A stretch of 64,000 nucleotides of DNA from Paraglaciecola hydrolytica (GCF_001565895.1 NZ_LSNE01000007.1:192845-256844), one strand, 5' to 3'. Counted from the stretch's first letter, positions 37,542-47,161 are shown. The notes: a model not told the origin generated them from the letters alone. A program made the numbers and translations.

Positions 37542-37709
37542 GTTTAACTCCGTTAAAACCATCTAAGGCCATTCGTCTTAGGGTATGCAAAGCTTTGAGC
37601 GGTTTTATGTCAGGGTGAGGTGAGATCATTAATTGAAAAAGCGGGTTAATTGATGTTACAACTGTGTTAGCTACGTAATTGATGTTTGATAAATGAGCTC
37701 ATTAGCCCG

Positions 37710-38495
37710 ATGAAATTTAAGCAGTTTTTATTTTTACCCCTCTTACTTTTGGTAGCATGTAACTCCTCTGAGGGTGAGCCAGCCGTTGTACCGGATAGTG
37801 TGCTCGCAGGTACTAATATTGCTATTCCAGATAACACAGCTAAAGATATTTATAAGGTAGTCTTGTTTGGTAACAGTCACATTGGTGGTTTATCCGCATT
37901 GATAAATACACTAATAGTCCATGGTTTAGCCAACAAAACGGTAACGACTCGAGAAGCCAGCAGTCAGCTTTATTTAACGGATCGCCTAAGTGATGGCGCA
38001 TCAGTGAATATATTAAAAAATGAGACTTGGACTCACGTCATCTTACAGGCGCAAAAATATTCACAAAGTGGTCAGGTTGATTATCCGACTGAAGGGGCTC
38101 AGCGGTGGATCCAATTGGCAAAAGCACAACAAGCCACTCCCATACTTTTTCCTGAGCATCCACAACGTGGCAATAATACCGAAGGTCAGATGTTGTATGA
38201 CTTACACCTTAGTATTGCTGCCAAGCAGTCGGCTTGTGTGGCACCAATAGGTTTGGTGTGGAATAAGGTGATAGCTTTACGGCCAGAGTTGGTATTGCAC
38301 CATGCTGATGGAAATCATGCTTCTTATTTAGGTAAGTTTTTATCTGCACTGGTTTTTTATGAGATCATCACGGCAAATTCTGCGGATTTATTACCCTATA
38401 TATCTTCACTGGAAATTGATGCGCAAACTCAAGACTTTTTTGGACAATTCGTTTCTCAAGTCATAGCTGAAAACCCACCCTGCGATTATCGCTAA
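37710..38495 (+). CDS. SGNH-like lipoprotein
   Basis: 261 residues from ATG 37710 (the longer frame starts at a TTG at 37686). Lipobox LLVAC. Motifs VVLFGNSHIGGL near residue 50 and DGNHASYLGKFLSALVFYE near 215 fit the blocks of SGNH/GDSL hydrolases, with GNSH instead of GDS and a C-terminal D..H pair. Probably an esterase or acetylhydrolase on the outer membrane. It sits on the opposite strand inside the envelope cluster and splits it into two transcripts. Confidence 0.7.
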   Translation: MKFKQFLFLPLLLLVACNSSEGEPAVVPDSVLAGTNIAIPDNTAKDIYKVVLFGNSHIGGLSALINTLIVHGLANKTVTTREASSQLYLTDRLSDGASVNILKNETWTHVILQAQKYSQSGQVDYPTEGAQRWIQLAKAQQATPILFPEHPQRGNNTEGQMLYDLHLSIAAKQSACVAPIGLVWNKVIALRPELVLHHADGNHASYLGKFLSALVFYEIITANSADLLPYISSLEIDAQTQDFFGQFVSQVIAENPPCDYR

Positions 38496-38516
38496 ATTAC
38501 CTAGTATTTTTTACTG

Positions 38517-39383
38517 CTACGCTGTGCATTGGCTGTGGTGCAACAGCCAATTACTGTTAATACTCTGATTGTTCAAATTGATGTTACTTAAGGTTAAACC
38601 TGAAGGGCTTAACTTATAAGTCGCACGTAAACTGCTGAGTTTTGTACCGTTAAGGTTTGTCGCAATATACTGAGCTAAACGCTGATCGATAGTTTGGGGA
38701 AATATGCGAATTGGAATGCCTTTTTGCTGGGCTAACCATTGTTGTTCTTGTTTACTTAAAGAGCCATTGGCTACTCTCAACCATTGGCTGACCGGCACAT
38801 AACGTTGAGGTGACAAGTAGCTGAGCTGTTGTTGCTGCAAAACGGCAAACTGCACAGCGGCACAGCGATAAAAGTAGTTTAATAACTGTTGCTGTTTGGC
38901 TGGACTTGCCGGTAAGGCGATTTGCAGATCCAGACTGTTATCTGCTTGTAACTGCGCATAAACCTGCGCGGCAGTTTGTTCCTGTCTTGGCTCTTGTTTG
39001 GGCTCTTGTTGAGGTTCGGGCTTGGGCTTTTGTTGCGGTGTTTTGAGTTCAGCTTTGTCGGCAAATTTTACCACAAGCTTAGCATTACTTGGCGCTGGGC
39101 TTTGCAACTCGTCGACCGCAGGGATTACTGTAGGCTGGTTTGATGTTGCAAGTACAGGCGCGACACGTTTAGGTGTTTGTGGCAAAGCAATATCGCTGAT
39201 AAGTAACGCATTATCTTCTACCGTGTTTTGGCTACTAATAATTGTACTCACATCAAGCAGCTTAAGTTTTTGCTGTAACTCTTGTTGCCACCAGTGCATG
39301 TTTAACCACGAATAAATCGCAAATACCAACAGGGCTACCAGCACTAATACTAGGCTAAATTTACCGCTGGCAGGCTTAAACAT
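38517..39383 (-). CDS. Bitopic envelope protein with proline-rich linker
   Basis: 288 residues from ATG 39383, immediately after the previous stop (TAATATG); the longer frame lacks support. Membrane helix at about 9-26, a Pro/Gln/Glu-rich linker at about 115-140 (KPKPEPQQEPKQEPRQEQ), and a C-terminal periplasmic domain of about 145 residues with two Cys (YRCAAVQF and HSQCTA). The architecture is like TonB/GspC/PilP-type periplasm-spanning connectors but the domain is not recognised. Confidence 0.65.
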   Translation of the reverse strand: MFKPASGKFSLVLVLVALLVFAIYSWLNMHWWQQELQQKLKLLDVSTIISSQNTVEDNALLISDIALPQTPKRVAPVLATSNQPTVIPAVDELQSPAPSNAKLVVKFADKAELKTPQQKPKPEPQQEPKQEPRQEQTAAQVYAQLQADNSLDLQIALPASPAKQQQLLNYFYRCAAVQFAVLQQQQLSYLSPQRYVPVSQWLRVANGSLSKQEQQWLAQQKGIPIRIFPQTIDQRLAQYIATNLNGTKLSSLRATYKLSPSGLTLSNINLNNQSINSNWLLHHSQCTA

Positions 39384-39384
39384 A

Positions 39385-39942
39385 TTAATAATTACCCTTA
39401 GATATTTGTAGGGATACTTGCTCCATACGGGCTGCGATATCTTGTAAGGAAGCTTGTTTTTGTCGTTGCAAGGTTTTACTGGCAGTAGTGTCAAAACTCT
39501 GCTCATTCATTTTAGTGTTAGCGACATAAGAAGCGGTTTGTCCCTTAATTTCACTTACATTTGGCGGTAAATTAAGCTCATGGTTTTCCACCCTTTGAGA
39601 ACTTAGCTCTGCGGTTTTAAATTCTTTTGTCTCTGCTGGTTTTTGCGTTTTTTGTGGCGCTACTTGTTGTACTGTTTGTTGCATAGCTTGTTGATTCGCC
39701 AGTAGGGCGCTTAAGTCCTTTATTTGTTGCTCTAACTGCTGGATTTTGCGGTTTTGCTCACTTGATTGTTTATGAGCAAAATCTTGCAGGCGGCTGTCTA
39801 CCTTGTTTAATAACTCATCCGTGGTCTGCTCAATTTGTTGACTGGGCATCACCTTGCTCAGCAGGGCATTACCGCTGTCGGTTTGATTTAATAAATAGTA
39901 GCCAGATATCACCACAATCAAACTAAAAAATAGGGTTCTCAT
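39385..39942 (-). CDS. Bitopic coiled-coil protein
   Basis: 185 residues, N-terminal membrane helix (2-19), then a predicted coiled coil (about 30-92, with heptads in QIEQTTDELLNKVDSRLQD, KIQQLEQQIKDLSALLANQQ), a Pro/Lys-rich stretch and a short C-terminal helix (about 160-180). Overlaps the MotA-like gene by four bases (ATGA). Not recognised. Confidence 0.68.
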   Translation of the reverse strand: MRTLFFSLIVVISGYYLLNQTDSGNALLSKVMPSQQIEQTTDELLNKVDSRLQDFAHKQSSEQNRKIQQLEQQIKDLSALLANQQAMQQTVQQVAPQKTQKPAETKEFKTAELSSQRVENHELNLPPNVSEIKGQTASYVANTKMNEQSFDTTASKTLQRQKQASLQDIAARMEQVSLQISKGNY

Positions 39943-40457
39943 GCTTTGCTCTCCTCTTTGGTCATGACCGCATAATATTGAATACCTACCCAGGCTCGGA
40001 TCAAGCTGGCGGCGGGTAAACCCACTACTGTGGTCATAAAGGCGGTAGAAAATTGTTTGGTTAAGTTACTGATAATCTGTTGGATATTTTCCGGATTCAG
40101 AGGTTGATCAGACAAACTGCCAATGCCTAAACTGATACCCAGCAGGGTAAAAGTCAGTGCCAAGGTGGATATACCATTAGCGGCCTGTTGACCGACTTCA
40201 TACCAATAATAAGGATTACAGCCCTTACGTAGTTTTTGACTGGCGAGTATGCCGGTGACTAATAGGCCCGAAAACAGCAGGGCAAAACTCCAGCCAAATA
40301 CCACTTTTGCCCATGCCAGTAAGGCACTTAAAGGCATGTTAGTCAGGTAACTCAAACCAGCCAACGCAATAATGCTTAGGCCAATGATCACCAAGGAGCC
40401 TTTGCCCAGCATTTTCACCGAGTTGATGGCATTAATGGCATTAACGGGCGTGGCCAT
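39939..40457 (-). CDS. MotA/TolQ/ExbB-like proton-channel protein
   Basis: 172 residues with four helices (about 21-39, 49-72, 95-114, 137-158). The last two carry the channel pattern ALTFTLLGISLGIGSLS and QFSTAFMTTVVGLPAASLIR, matching TolQ/ExbB/MotA helices with the conserved T and the TTxxGLPAA motif. A channel subunit powered by the ion gradient, expected to pair with the MotB-like protein. Overlaps neighbours at both ends (TAATG upstream, ATGA downstream). Confidence 0.72.
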   Translation of the reverse strand: MATPVNAINAINSVKMLGKGSLVIIGLSIIALAGLSYLTNMPLSALLAWAKVVFGWSFALLFSGLLVTGILASQKLRKGCNPYYWYEVGQQAANGISTLALTFTLLGISLGIGSLSDQPLNPENIQQIISNLTKQFSTAFMTTVVGLPAASLIRAWVGIQYYAVMTKEESKA

Positions 40458-40858
40458 TAGCGGTAGCCTTGTTTGCTTTGGGCTATGCTGGCAGCGTTAA
40501 TACCTAAGGTGTTCATCCACTGGCTCAAGGGCTGGATTTTACGCTCGGCGCTGGCATGGACTAAAAACGTCAAGTCGTAATTAGCAAAGGCGTTTTGCAC
40601 TAATACTTTGTCACTATTGGCTAGGCGTTCATCACGCAATACCATACGTTCGATATCCGCCATACGTCGATAGATGGAGTTAGATTTTTGCTGGCGTACT
40701 TCCATGCTGATATTGGCATCGGTCAGGGTAGTTAACAAAGCCGCCCGTTCACGCTCTAAATTTTGCAAACTAAACAATGAGTTACTTTGTGCCGCAGCGT
40801 TAAAACTGCTCAAACAAAGCAATGCCATAAAAGTGGTGAGACTGAATAATGTTTTCAT
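40457..40858 (-). CDS. Small periplasmic helical protein
   Basis: 133 residues with signal peptide (about 1-23, ending NAAAQS) and a helical body (NLERERAALLTTLTDAN, RRMADIERMVLRDERL). Not recognised. Its stop overlaps the ATG of the channel gene by one base, so it belongs to the operon. Confidence 0.7.
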   Translation of the reverse strand: MKTLFSLTTFMALLCLSSFNAAAQSNSLFSLQNLERERAALLTTLTDANISMEVRQQKSNSIYRRMADIERMVLRDERLANSDKVLVQNAFANYDLTFLVHASAERKIQPLSQWMNTLGINAASIAQSKQGYR

Positions 40859-40879
40859 CTTGGAGTCCTTGTTTACAAT

Positions 40880-41773
40880 TTATAAAAACAGACCAACAGC
40901 CTGACTGGCTTTGGCTACCTGGGGTTTGATTTTGTTACCGTCGCTCTCGCCATAGGCCATTTGGTATTCCAAAGCTTGTGCATCTAAAGCCACTAAACGG
41001 GCCATGTAGCTGAGCATTAAACCTTCTTGGTCAAGCAAGGACTGGTGCATGGAGGCATCGTGTAATAACTGGCGGATATATTCTTCAGAGCTGACCTCGG
41101 CGCCATCAATGGTGGGCGCGGCGTTGGCTTTATGTTGATTGATCTTGTCTTTTAACTGATCGATTTGCGCTAGGTTACTGGCATATTCATCAGCATAAGG
41201 GGAGGCCGTGTTGTAACCCGTGTGCATCAAGTTTTGATCCACTTGAGCCATCACCGCTTCCATTCTGGCTTGAGCCTCTTGTTGTTGGCGTTTTATTTGG
41301 ACTTTAATACTGCTGCTCGCGGTGTTTTGTTGCTGGCGATATTTACTTAATACATCCTGATATATCTGTTGTTTTTTGATTAAGCTGTTTTTACGCAACT
41401 CAAAACTTTCTTGTAGTACATCAAGATACGTCGACTTTTGTTGCACCAATTCATACTGTAAATCGTCCAGCATTGGCCCCTCAGCCTGAGCTAGGTCTTG
41501 CTGCAAACTGGCGATGCGCGAGGTGGTATTGTCCATTTGATTATCAAGTTCAACTAAACGCATGGCCATGGGCGAGGCGCTAAAATCCTGTTCGATGCGT
41601 TTTTCAATAATATTGGCAGGTAAAGTGATCAACTTGTCACTGGCAACCGGGCGCCAATCGTTGTTTTGCACAAAAGTAGGGCTTTGCGCTAATACCTGGC
41701 TAGTGCATAACAAGGCTGCGCTACCTAGAGAGAGACCAATGGCCAAACTCAATAAACGAAGATGGTTTTTCAT
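40880..41773 (-). CDS. Periplasmic coiled-coil protein
   Basis: 297 residues, signal peptide ending VLAQS. Long heptad-rich helix at about 68-180 and a second one at about 200-215. Not recognised. It is 21 bases before the small periplasmic gene, in the same operon. Possibly a shaft or spacer for the channel complex. Confidence 0.7.
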   Translation of the reverse strand: MKNHLRLLSLAIGLSLGSAALLCTSQVLAQSPTFVQNNDWRPVASDKLITLPANIIEKRIEQDFSASPMAMRLVELDNQMDNTTSRIASLQQDLAQAEGPMLDDLQYELVQQKSTYLDVLQESFELRKNSLIKKQQIYQDVLSKYRQQQNTASSSIKVQIKRQQQEAQARMEAVMAQVDQNLMHTGYNTASPYADEYASNLAQIDQLKDKINQHKANAAPTIDGAEVSSEEYIRQLLHDASMHQSLLDQEGLMLSYMARLVALDAQALEYQMAYGESDGNKIKPQVAKASQAVGLFL

Positions 41774-41797
41774 GATTTTTCCTTATACAAGCGTGTC

Positions 41798-42361
41798 TTA
41801 GTGAGATAACCAATATTGTTGACGTTCCAGCTCGTTTCGGAGCTCGCGGCTGATATTGAGATTGGCGAGCTGATGTTTGCTCATACTTGTTCCTTGTAAT
41901 AAGGCGCTGGCGGTATCACGAAACGAAGTAAAGTCGGGTAAATACAAGTCTTGGTTGGCAAATTTTCGATCAAAATGACGCAACTGCTGCTGAGCGGCGG
42001 CGATATCACCACCCTGAATAAAATTAAGGGTGATATTGGCCATCAACTGCATAACTGCCTGACTTTGGTTTTTATCCAGTGGCGCAGGCAGAGGCTGTTG
42101 CATACAAGACTGCATGTAACGAGCGGCCGTAACATATTGCGCGGTCGCACCAGAGGTTTCGGCAGAGTGTGCCATTTGTGAGGCTTGCAGCAGACAATCT
42201 TGGTCAATCACCTCTGCTGGTGCGGTATTGACAATGGGCGCGGGTGACGACAACACGTGACTGGGTGTGCTGCTACACGCACCTAAAGTGGTCAACAGGG
42301 CAAGTGCAGTGAGGCGTTTTACACTTTGGCTTAAACTGTTTTTGGGGTTGAAATAAGTCAT
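41798..42361 (-). CDS. Envelope lipoprotein, first gene of the motor cluster
   Basis: 187 residues from ATG 42361 with AGGAG seven bases upstream (the longer frame uses a TTG two codons earlier). Lipobox LGAC at about residue 29. Helical, TPR-like body with QYVTAARYMQSCMQQP and GGDIAAAQQQLRHFD. Three Cys apart from the lipid site. Likely outer-membrane anchored, first gene of the operon. Confidence 0.72.
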   Translation of the reverse strand: MTYFNPKNSLSQSVKRLTALALLTTLGACSSTPSHVLSSPAPIVNTAPAEVIDQDCLLQASQMAHSAETSGATAQYVTAARYMQSCMQQPLPAPLDKNQSQAVMQLMANITLNFIQGGDIAAAQQQLRHFDRKFANQDLYLPDFTSFRDTASALLQGTSMSKHQLANLNISRELRNELERQQYWLSH

Positions 42362-42476
42362 AAACAAACTCCTTTAGTATGGATAAGTTTGCATATGAAA
42401 AGCTTAGAGGGATTTTTTAGTGAGTTCTTTATACCCAAGTGGCTTGGGTATAACGAATTTGTTTAATTAGGAAGGT

Positions 42477-43424
42477 TTATTGAATTCCTTCGCTGGTCAT
42501 AATTACTCGTTTAAGTGTGCCATCAGCATTGTAATTCAGTGCGTCGATGGCCACCGAACGACGGAAACGCCCCCCGCTGTGTTGGCCATTAAGCGGTGGC
42601 ACAGCGCCGGTGTGATAAATAAAATAGGACTTACCTTTGAATTCAATAATGGACTGGTGATTAGTTTCACTGTTACCGGCTATTTCGTTAAGGATCCCTT
42701 TATATTCCCACGGGCCATGGATGCTTTTGCTCATGGCGTAACAGATTTTTTCGGGAAATTCGCAAGCGTAAGACAAATAATAATTGTCGTCTTTTTTGTG
42801 CACCCAAGCGGCTTCGGTAAACTTGGGTAAATCCAGTGTTTTAATTTCACCATCCAATTCGATCATATTGTCTTTGAGTTTGACGTACTTAGGCATCAAG
42901 TTGCCAAAAAACATATATACATCGCCGTTTTCTTCGATGTAAATCGCGGGATCAATATCGTCCCAGTCATTGGGGGTTTGTTTGGTCATATCGTCTGTGA
43001 CCAGAGCCTTACCTAGTGCATCTTTAAACGGGCCTGTAGGAGAGTCGGATACGGCGACTCCAATGGCAAAACCAGGTTTATCATCTTTATGGCGAACTGT
43101 GGTGTAAAAGTAATATTTACCTTCTCGTTTAACCATATGAGCCGCCCAAGCGTCGCCTTTTGCCCAGCGAAAATCAATGGCTTGCATGATAGCTCCGTGG
43201 GGCGTCCAGTGTTTCATGTCCTTAGACGAAAACACTAACCAATCATGCATTTCAAAAAACACATTATTGTCTTTAGCTTCATCATGGCCAGTGTACAAAT
43301 ACACGGTATCACCATCGACTAAAGCAGCTGGATCTGCAGTAAATACATTTTCAAACAACGGGTTTTTGGCGGCAGCTGGTGTGCTAAGTAACAAGACGAC
43401 AGCGCATAAAGAAGATTTAAACAT
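42477..43424 (-). CDS. Secreted GH43 glycoside hydrolase
   Basis: 315 residues, signal peptide ending TPAAAK. Five-blade propeller enzyme with D31 (TADPAALV, base), D158 (DDIDPAIYI, pKa modulator) and E204 (FTEAAWV, acid). These are the invariant GH43 residues. Likely alpha-L-arabinofuranosidase or beta-xylosidase; the locus favours arabinan side chains. Divergent from the endo-arabinanase gene, with shared upstream region holding an operator candidate. Confidence 0.93.
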   Translation of the reverse strand: MFKSSLCAVVLLLSTPAAAKNPLFENVFTADPAALVDGDTVYLYTGHDEAKDNNVFFEMHDWLVFSSKDMKHWTPHGAIMQAIDFRWAKGDAWAAHMVKREGKYYFYTTVRHKDDKPGFAIGVAVSDSPTGPFKDALGKALVTDDMTKQTPNDWDDIDPAIYIEENGDVYMFFGNLMPKYVKLKDNMIELDGEIKTLDLPKFTEAAWVHKKDDNYYLSYACEFPEKICYAMSKSIHGPWEYKGILNEIAGNSETNHQSIIEFKGKSYFIYHTGAVPPLNGQHSGGRFRRSVAIDALNYNADGTLKRVIMTSEGIQ

Positions 43425-43735
43425 GGTAATTCCTTGGTATTACAAGTTGCCCCCTATTTATCTAAAATAAAAGATCTGCTTTTTCGACAATCTCAATTAT
43501 TTGAGTTGGCTGCAAAGGCAGTAATTTAGCGAGTTAAATGGGCAAACGTAAGTCAAATGTTAAAATTAATAATATTAATTGCAAAGCAGGTTAATCTTAT
43601 GTAAAAATCAAATTAAATACTATAGTAATATTGTATGACAAGTATTTTGATTTGTAACTGAAAAACGTATTTTAATCAAATGTACCTAGTTCAACCACGA
43701 TAAGAATTAGCACACAACACATGAGGCAAACCAAC
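43425..43735. other. Divergent promoter region of the arabinan locus
   Basis: 311 bases separating the two divergent GH43 genes. Very AT-rich. Contains the GntR-type motif at 43631-43641 and an imperfect AT palindrome around 43565-43580. Other elements were not identified. Confidence 0.6.
43631..43641. promoter_or_regulatory. GntR/FadR-type operator candidate
   Basis: TTGTATGACAA fits the TNGTNNNACNA operator consensus of FadR-type GntR regulators. It is part of a 15-base stretch TAATATTGTATGACA that is repeated, inverted, at 50632-50646 region upstream of the second receptor. Confidence 0.55.
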
Positions 43736-46700
43736 ATGAAACTAAAGATGGCACTCGTTTTGAGTGGGATTGTGGCAGTTTCAGGATGCGGTGGTTCAGG
43801 GGATGATAGTAATCCTCCCCCATCCTACACGGCACCTATTAATCAACAAGTCGTTGATCCTACGGCGAACATTTCCGACAGTTCCTTATACAACGATATC
43901 GGTGTGCATGATCCATCCATAGTAAAAGTGGATGGCACGTATTATGTTTTTGGTTCGCACATGGCGGCGGCTAAGTCTAGTGATTTGATGGGCTGGGAAT
44001 ATATCTCTAACTCAGTAAGTGATACTCCTTTGTTTGATACTTACGCTTCTGAAATCGCCGAAGGCATAGCCTGGACAGATGGTTTTATTGGTAACTGGGC
44101 AGCCGATGTAATTCAAGCACCCAATGGTAAGTTTTGGTTTTATTACAATCACTGTGGTCAGGATAATCCAAGTACACCAGAGTTTGATGAAGTCTGTCAC
44201 CATCGTTCGTATTTAGGACTGGCAGAATCTGATTCAGTTGAAGGCCCATACACAGATAGCGGTATCTTTTTGCGTACAGGTTATCGGGATGGTGAACTTG
44301 CCACTTACCCGGTGGATGGTGTAGATAATTATAATCCAGCGGTGCATCCCAATGGCATCGACCCTGCCGCTTTTTATGATAAAAATGACAAACTGTGGAT
44401 GGTTTACGGCTCCTATTCTGGTGGAATTTTTGTGTTAGCCATGGATGAAACCACCGGCAAACCTGAAGCGGGTCAGGGTTTTGGTAAACATTTAGTGGGC
44501 GGTAATTTCAACGCTATCGAAGGCGCGTTTGTTATTTATAGCCCTGACAGTGACTATTACTTCCTGTTTTGGTCTGACGCGGGTTTTGCTGCCGACGGTG
44601 GTTACAATATTCGTGTCGCTCGTTCGCGCACACCTGATGGCCCATATTTAGATGCCGCTGGCAATGACATGGTTAACGCCACTGTTGCCAACGAAATGGG
44701 TAACAAGTTGCTGGGTAGTCATTTATGGGCTTCAGCCTTTGGCGACCCATCTGCTCAATATGGTTACAACGCACCGGGTCATAACTCTGCCTTATATGAT
44801 GAGCAGTTAGGTAAATATTTACTGTTTACCCATACCCGTTTTCCCCAAGAAGAAGGTCGTTACGATAACGCTGAAGCACATGCTGTGCGTGTACACGAAA
44901 TGTGGCTCAATAATGATAATTGGTTAGTGGTTTCTCCTCACCGTTATGCACCAATTCAAGGTGATAATGTAGTTGACCCCGCTGATATCGCCGGTGATTA
45001 CCGCCTAATTTTGCAAGGCAAAGACAGCAATGGTGACGAACATACTTCGGTATACGTGACACTGACCAATCAAGGTCGTTATGTGCAGGGTGATTTGAGT
45101 GGCGTTTATAAACTTTACGCAGATAAACCCGGCAGAATTAGTTTGTCGATTGACGACAATAGCAGCTATGAAGCAGTAGCTAAGTGGCAATGGAACGTTG
45201 AAGATGAACGTCTTGAAGTCGTTATTTCAGGCTTAAGTGCAGAGGGTGAAACCTTACTTGCCGCTAAGTTACCCACTAAATCAGTGGCGCAAATTGTGGA
45301 TGATATTAATGCCGCAGTGGAACAAACCTTTATTAATGAAGCTGATCCTAGCCAAACCTTGGTAGTGAAACAAAGCCTGAGTTTTCCGGCCAGTGGGGCA
45401 CGTGGTGCTCAGCTGACATGGTCTTCCAATAAACCCCGCTATATCGCTGCCGATGGCACAGTGACTCGGCCTAACGTTGGCGAGGGTGATCAAACAATAA
45501 CCTTAACAGCCACTATCAATGTATTGGGCCAAACCATGACGGTCACTAAAGATGTCATCGTGGCTGAACGCTCAACTTATAACCGCACTGCCTATTATCC
45601 ATTTGAAAACAACCTGAGTGATAGTTTGTTGCATTATGCAGATGGTAGAGCTGCCACTAGTGTAGCGGACGAGTCGCCCATTGCAGCGGTTTACATCGAT
45701 GGACAAGTAGGTAAAGCCGTTAATTTAGATGGTAGTTATGGCGTGTTATTACCTAATGACTTAATCGACAGCTATCAGTACACAGTGTCATTTTGGTTGA
45801 ACCAGCAAATGGCTGACCAATTCTTCCGTCCAGCCTTTTTTGCCGCCCAGTCTGTTGACCCTTCAAGATGGGCGAGTTTCCTACCGGTTAGCTGGAATGC
45901 GCAACTGATGTTGTGGTCCAACTGGGTGGATGATGCTGGCAATGTCTCTTGGTTAGATGGCGTTACTGGCGTGAGTTATCCGGTGAATGAATGGCATCAC
46001 GTAGCTTTTGCTGTGAAAAATGGCTCGTTCCAGATTTATTATGACGGTACGCAAGTGGGCTCAGGCTCTAATCTGCGTGACGTATTCACCAATTCACCAG
46101 AGGGCACCATCATCACTTTGGGTCTTAATTTCTGGGATGCACCTACGATTGCCGCTTATGATGAACTAAGCATTTATGATGAAGCACTGACTGCAGCGGA
46201 AGTAAAAGCTTTAGAAGTAGACAGATTACCAGCCGATCAGTTGTTAACTATCGCTGAACAAGCCTTAGATTTAGGTAATTTGGATTATGTCATCACTGAC
46301 TTAGTGTTGCCATATTCTGGCCCCTTTGCGTCAGCCTTGAGTTGGACATCGTCTAACAGCAGCGTCATCGACCCCGCTAGTGGAAAAGTCACACGTCCTT
46401 TGCGCGGCGAAGCTGATGTAACTGTAACCTTGACTGCCACCATGACCTTAGCTGGGCAATCAACTACTAAGCAGTTTGTTGCGACGGTTATCTCTCTTAC
46501 TCCTCCAGCTCCAATTGCTCGCTTTAGCTTTGAAGACAATCTTGAAGATAGTTTAGGCAACTTTAATGCTGGTGTTGCGGCAGATAAAACACCTGAAACA
46601 CCTCTCATTACCCCAACCGACAAAGTAGTAACTTATGCTGCCGGTGCTGTAGGTAACGCCATCAAGTTCCTTGGTGACCAAGGCCCAGGGGTTAAATTAC

Positions 46701-47161
46701 CTAATGGTTTGGTTACTGACTTCAGTTATTCGATTGCAATGTGGCTTAACCCTACGGCTAAAACCCAATATACCTCGGCATTTTTTGGATATGCGGCAAG
46801 TAATAGTTGGGTAAGTGTGGCGCCTTTTGGTCCAAGTGGGCAGACCATGTTGTGGTCAGGCGAGCAATGGTTTGACGGTAACTTGGGCAGCTTAATTCCC
46901 AATAGTACATGGTCACACATAGTTATCGTGGTCAATGAAGGCAGCTTTAGTGCTTACCTTAATGGTCAATTGGTGGCGAGCCTTGAGGGCTTTCCCGATG
47001 TATTTACTAAAGTCGGCAGTGCTTCTGGATTTGCCTTGGCAACTAACCTTTTCCCATGGGATGCCAATTATAACGGCCTGATGGACGAGTTGGTTATCTA
47101 TGACGATCCACTGTCGATTGATGATGTCCAAGCCTTATTTTCTGAAGGCAATGCTCAATAA
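43736..47161 (+). CDS. GH43 endo-alpha-1,5-L-arabinanase lipoprotein, multidomain
   Basis: 1141 residues from ATG 43736 with GAGG nine bases upstream. Lipobox VSGC, so anchored on the cell surface. The GH43 domain (about 40-410) has D59 in HDPSIV, an Asp in GIDPAAFYD and a Glu in NAIEGAFVIY, the pattern of endo-arabinanases. It is followed by a small beta domain (to about 510), then two copies of an Ig-like (atrophied Ig) repeat plus LamG-like domain (AYYPFENNLSDS and ARFSFEDNLEDS), probably carbohydrate-binding. It releases arabino-oligosaccharides outside the cell for the receptors that follow. Confidence 0.9.
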   Translation: MKLKMALVLSGIVAVSGCGGSGDDSNPPPSYTAPINQQVVDPTANISDSSLYNDIGVHDPSIVKVDGTYYVFGSHMAAAKSSDLMGWEYISNSVSDTPLFDTYASEIAEGIAWTDGFIGNWAADVIQAPNGKFWFYYNHCGQDNPSTPEFDEVCHHRSYLGLAESDSVEGPYTDSGIFLRTGYRDGELATYPVDGVDNYNPAVHPNGIDPAAFYDKNDKLWMVYGSYSGGIFVLAMDETTGKPEAGQGFGKHLVGGNFNAIEGAFVIYSPDSDYYFLFWSDAGFAADGGYNIRVARSRTPDGPYLDAAGNDMVNATVANEMGNKLLGSHLWASAFGDPSAQYGYNAPGHNSALYDEQLGKYLLFTHTRFPQEEGRYDNAEAHAVRVHEMWLNNDNWLVVSPHRYAPIQGDNVVDPADIAGDYRLILQGKDSNGDEHTSVYVTLTNQGRYVQGDLSGVYKLYADKPGRISLSIDDNSSYEAVAKWQWNVEDERLEVVISGLSAEGETLLAAKLPTKSVAQIVDDINAAVEQTFINEADPSQTLVVKQSLSFPASGARGAQLTWSSNKPRYIAADGTVTRPNVGEGDQTITLTATINVLGQTMTVTKDVIVAERSTYNRTAYYPFENNLSDSLLHYADGRAATSVADESPIAAVYIDGQVGKAVNLDGSYGVLLPNDLIDSYQYTVSFWLNQQMADQFFRPAFFAAQSVDPSRWASFLPVSWNAQLMLWSNWVDDAGNVSWLDGVTGVSYPVNEWHHVAFAVKNGSFQIYYDGTQVGSGSNLRDVFTNSPEGTIITLGLNFWDAPTIAAYDELSIYDEALTAAEVKALEVDRLPADQLLTIAEQALDLGNLDYVITDLVLPYSGPFASALSWTSSNSSVIDPASGKVTRPLRGEADVTVTLTATMTLAGQSTTKQFVATVISLTPPAPIARFSFEDNLEDSLGNFNAGVAADKTPETPLITPTDKVVTYAAGAVGNAIKFLGDQGPGVKLPNGLVTDFSYSIAMWLNPTAKTQYTSAFFGYAASNSWVSVAPFGPSGQTMLWSGEQWFDGNLGSLIPNSTWSHIVIVVNEGSFSAYLNGQLVASLEGFPDVFTKVGSASGFALATNLFPWDANYNGLMDELVIYDDPLSIDDVQALFSEGNAQ

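Noticed and set aside
37562..37629. Longer starts for the cluster genes (for example 39506, 37119, 42367)
   Set aside because: They lack ribosome sites, or use TTG; internal ATGs have clear sites and produce normal N-termini.
36169..42361. Zorya-type phage defence system
   Set aside because: Channel and MotB-like genes are suggestive, but no ZorC/ZorD (helicase/nuclease) is present and the MotB-like protein has no OmpA-type peptidoglycan domain.
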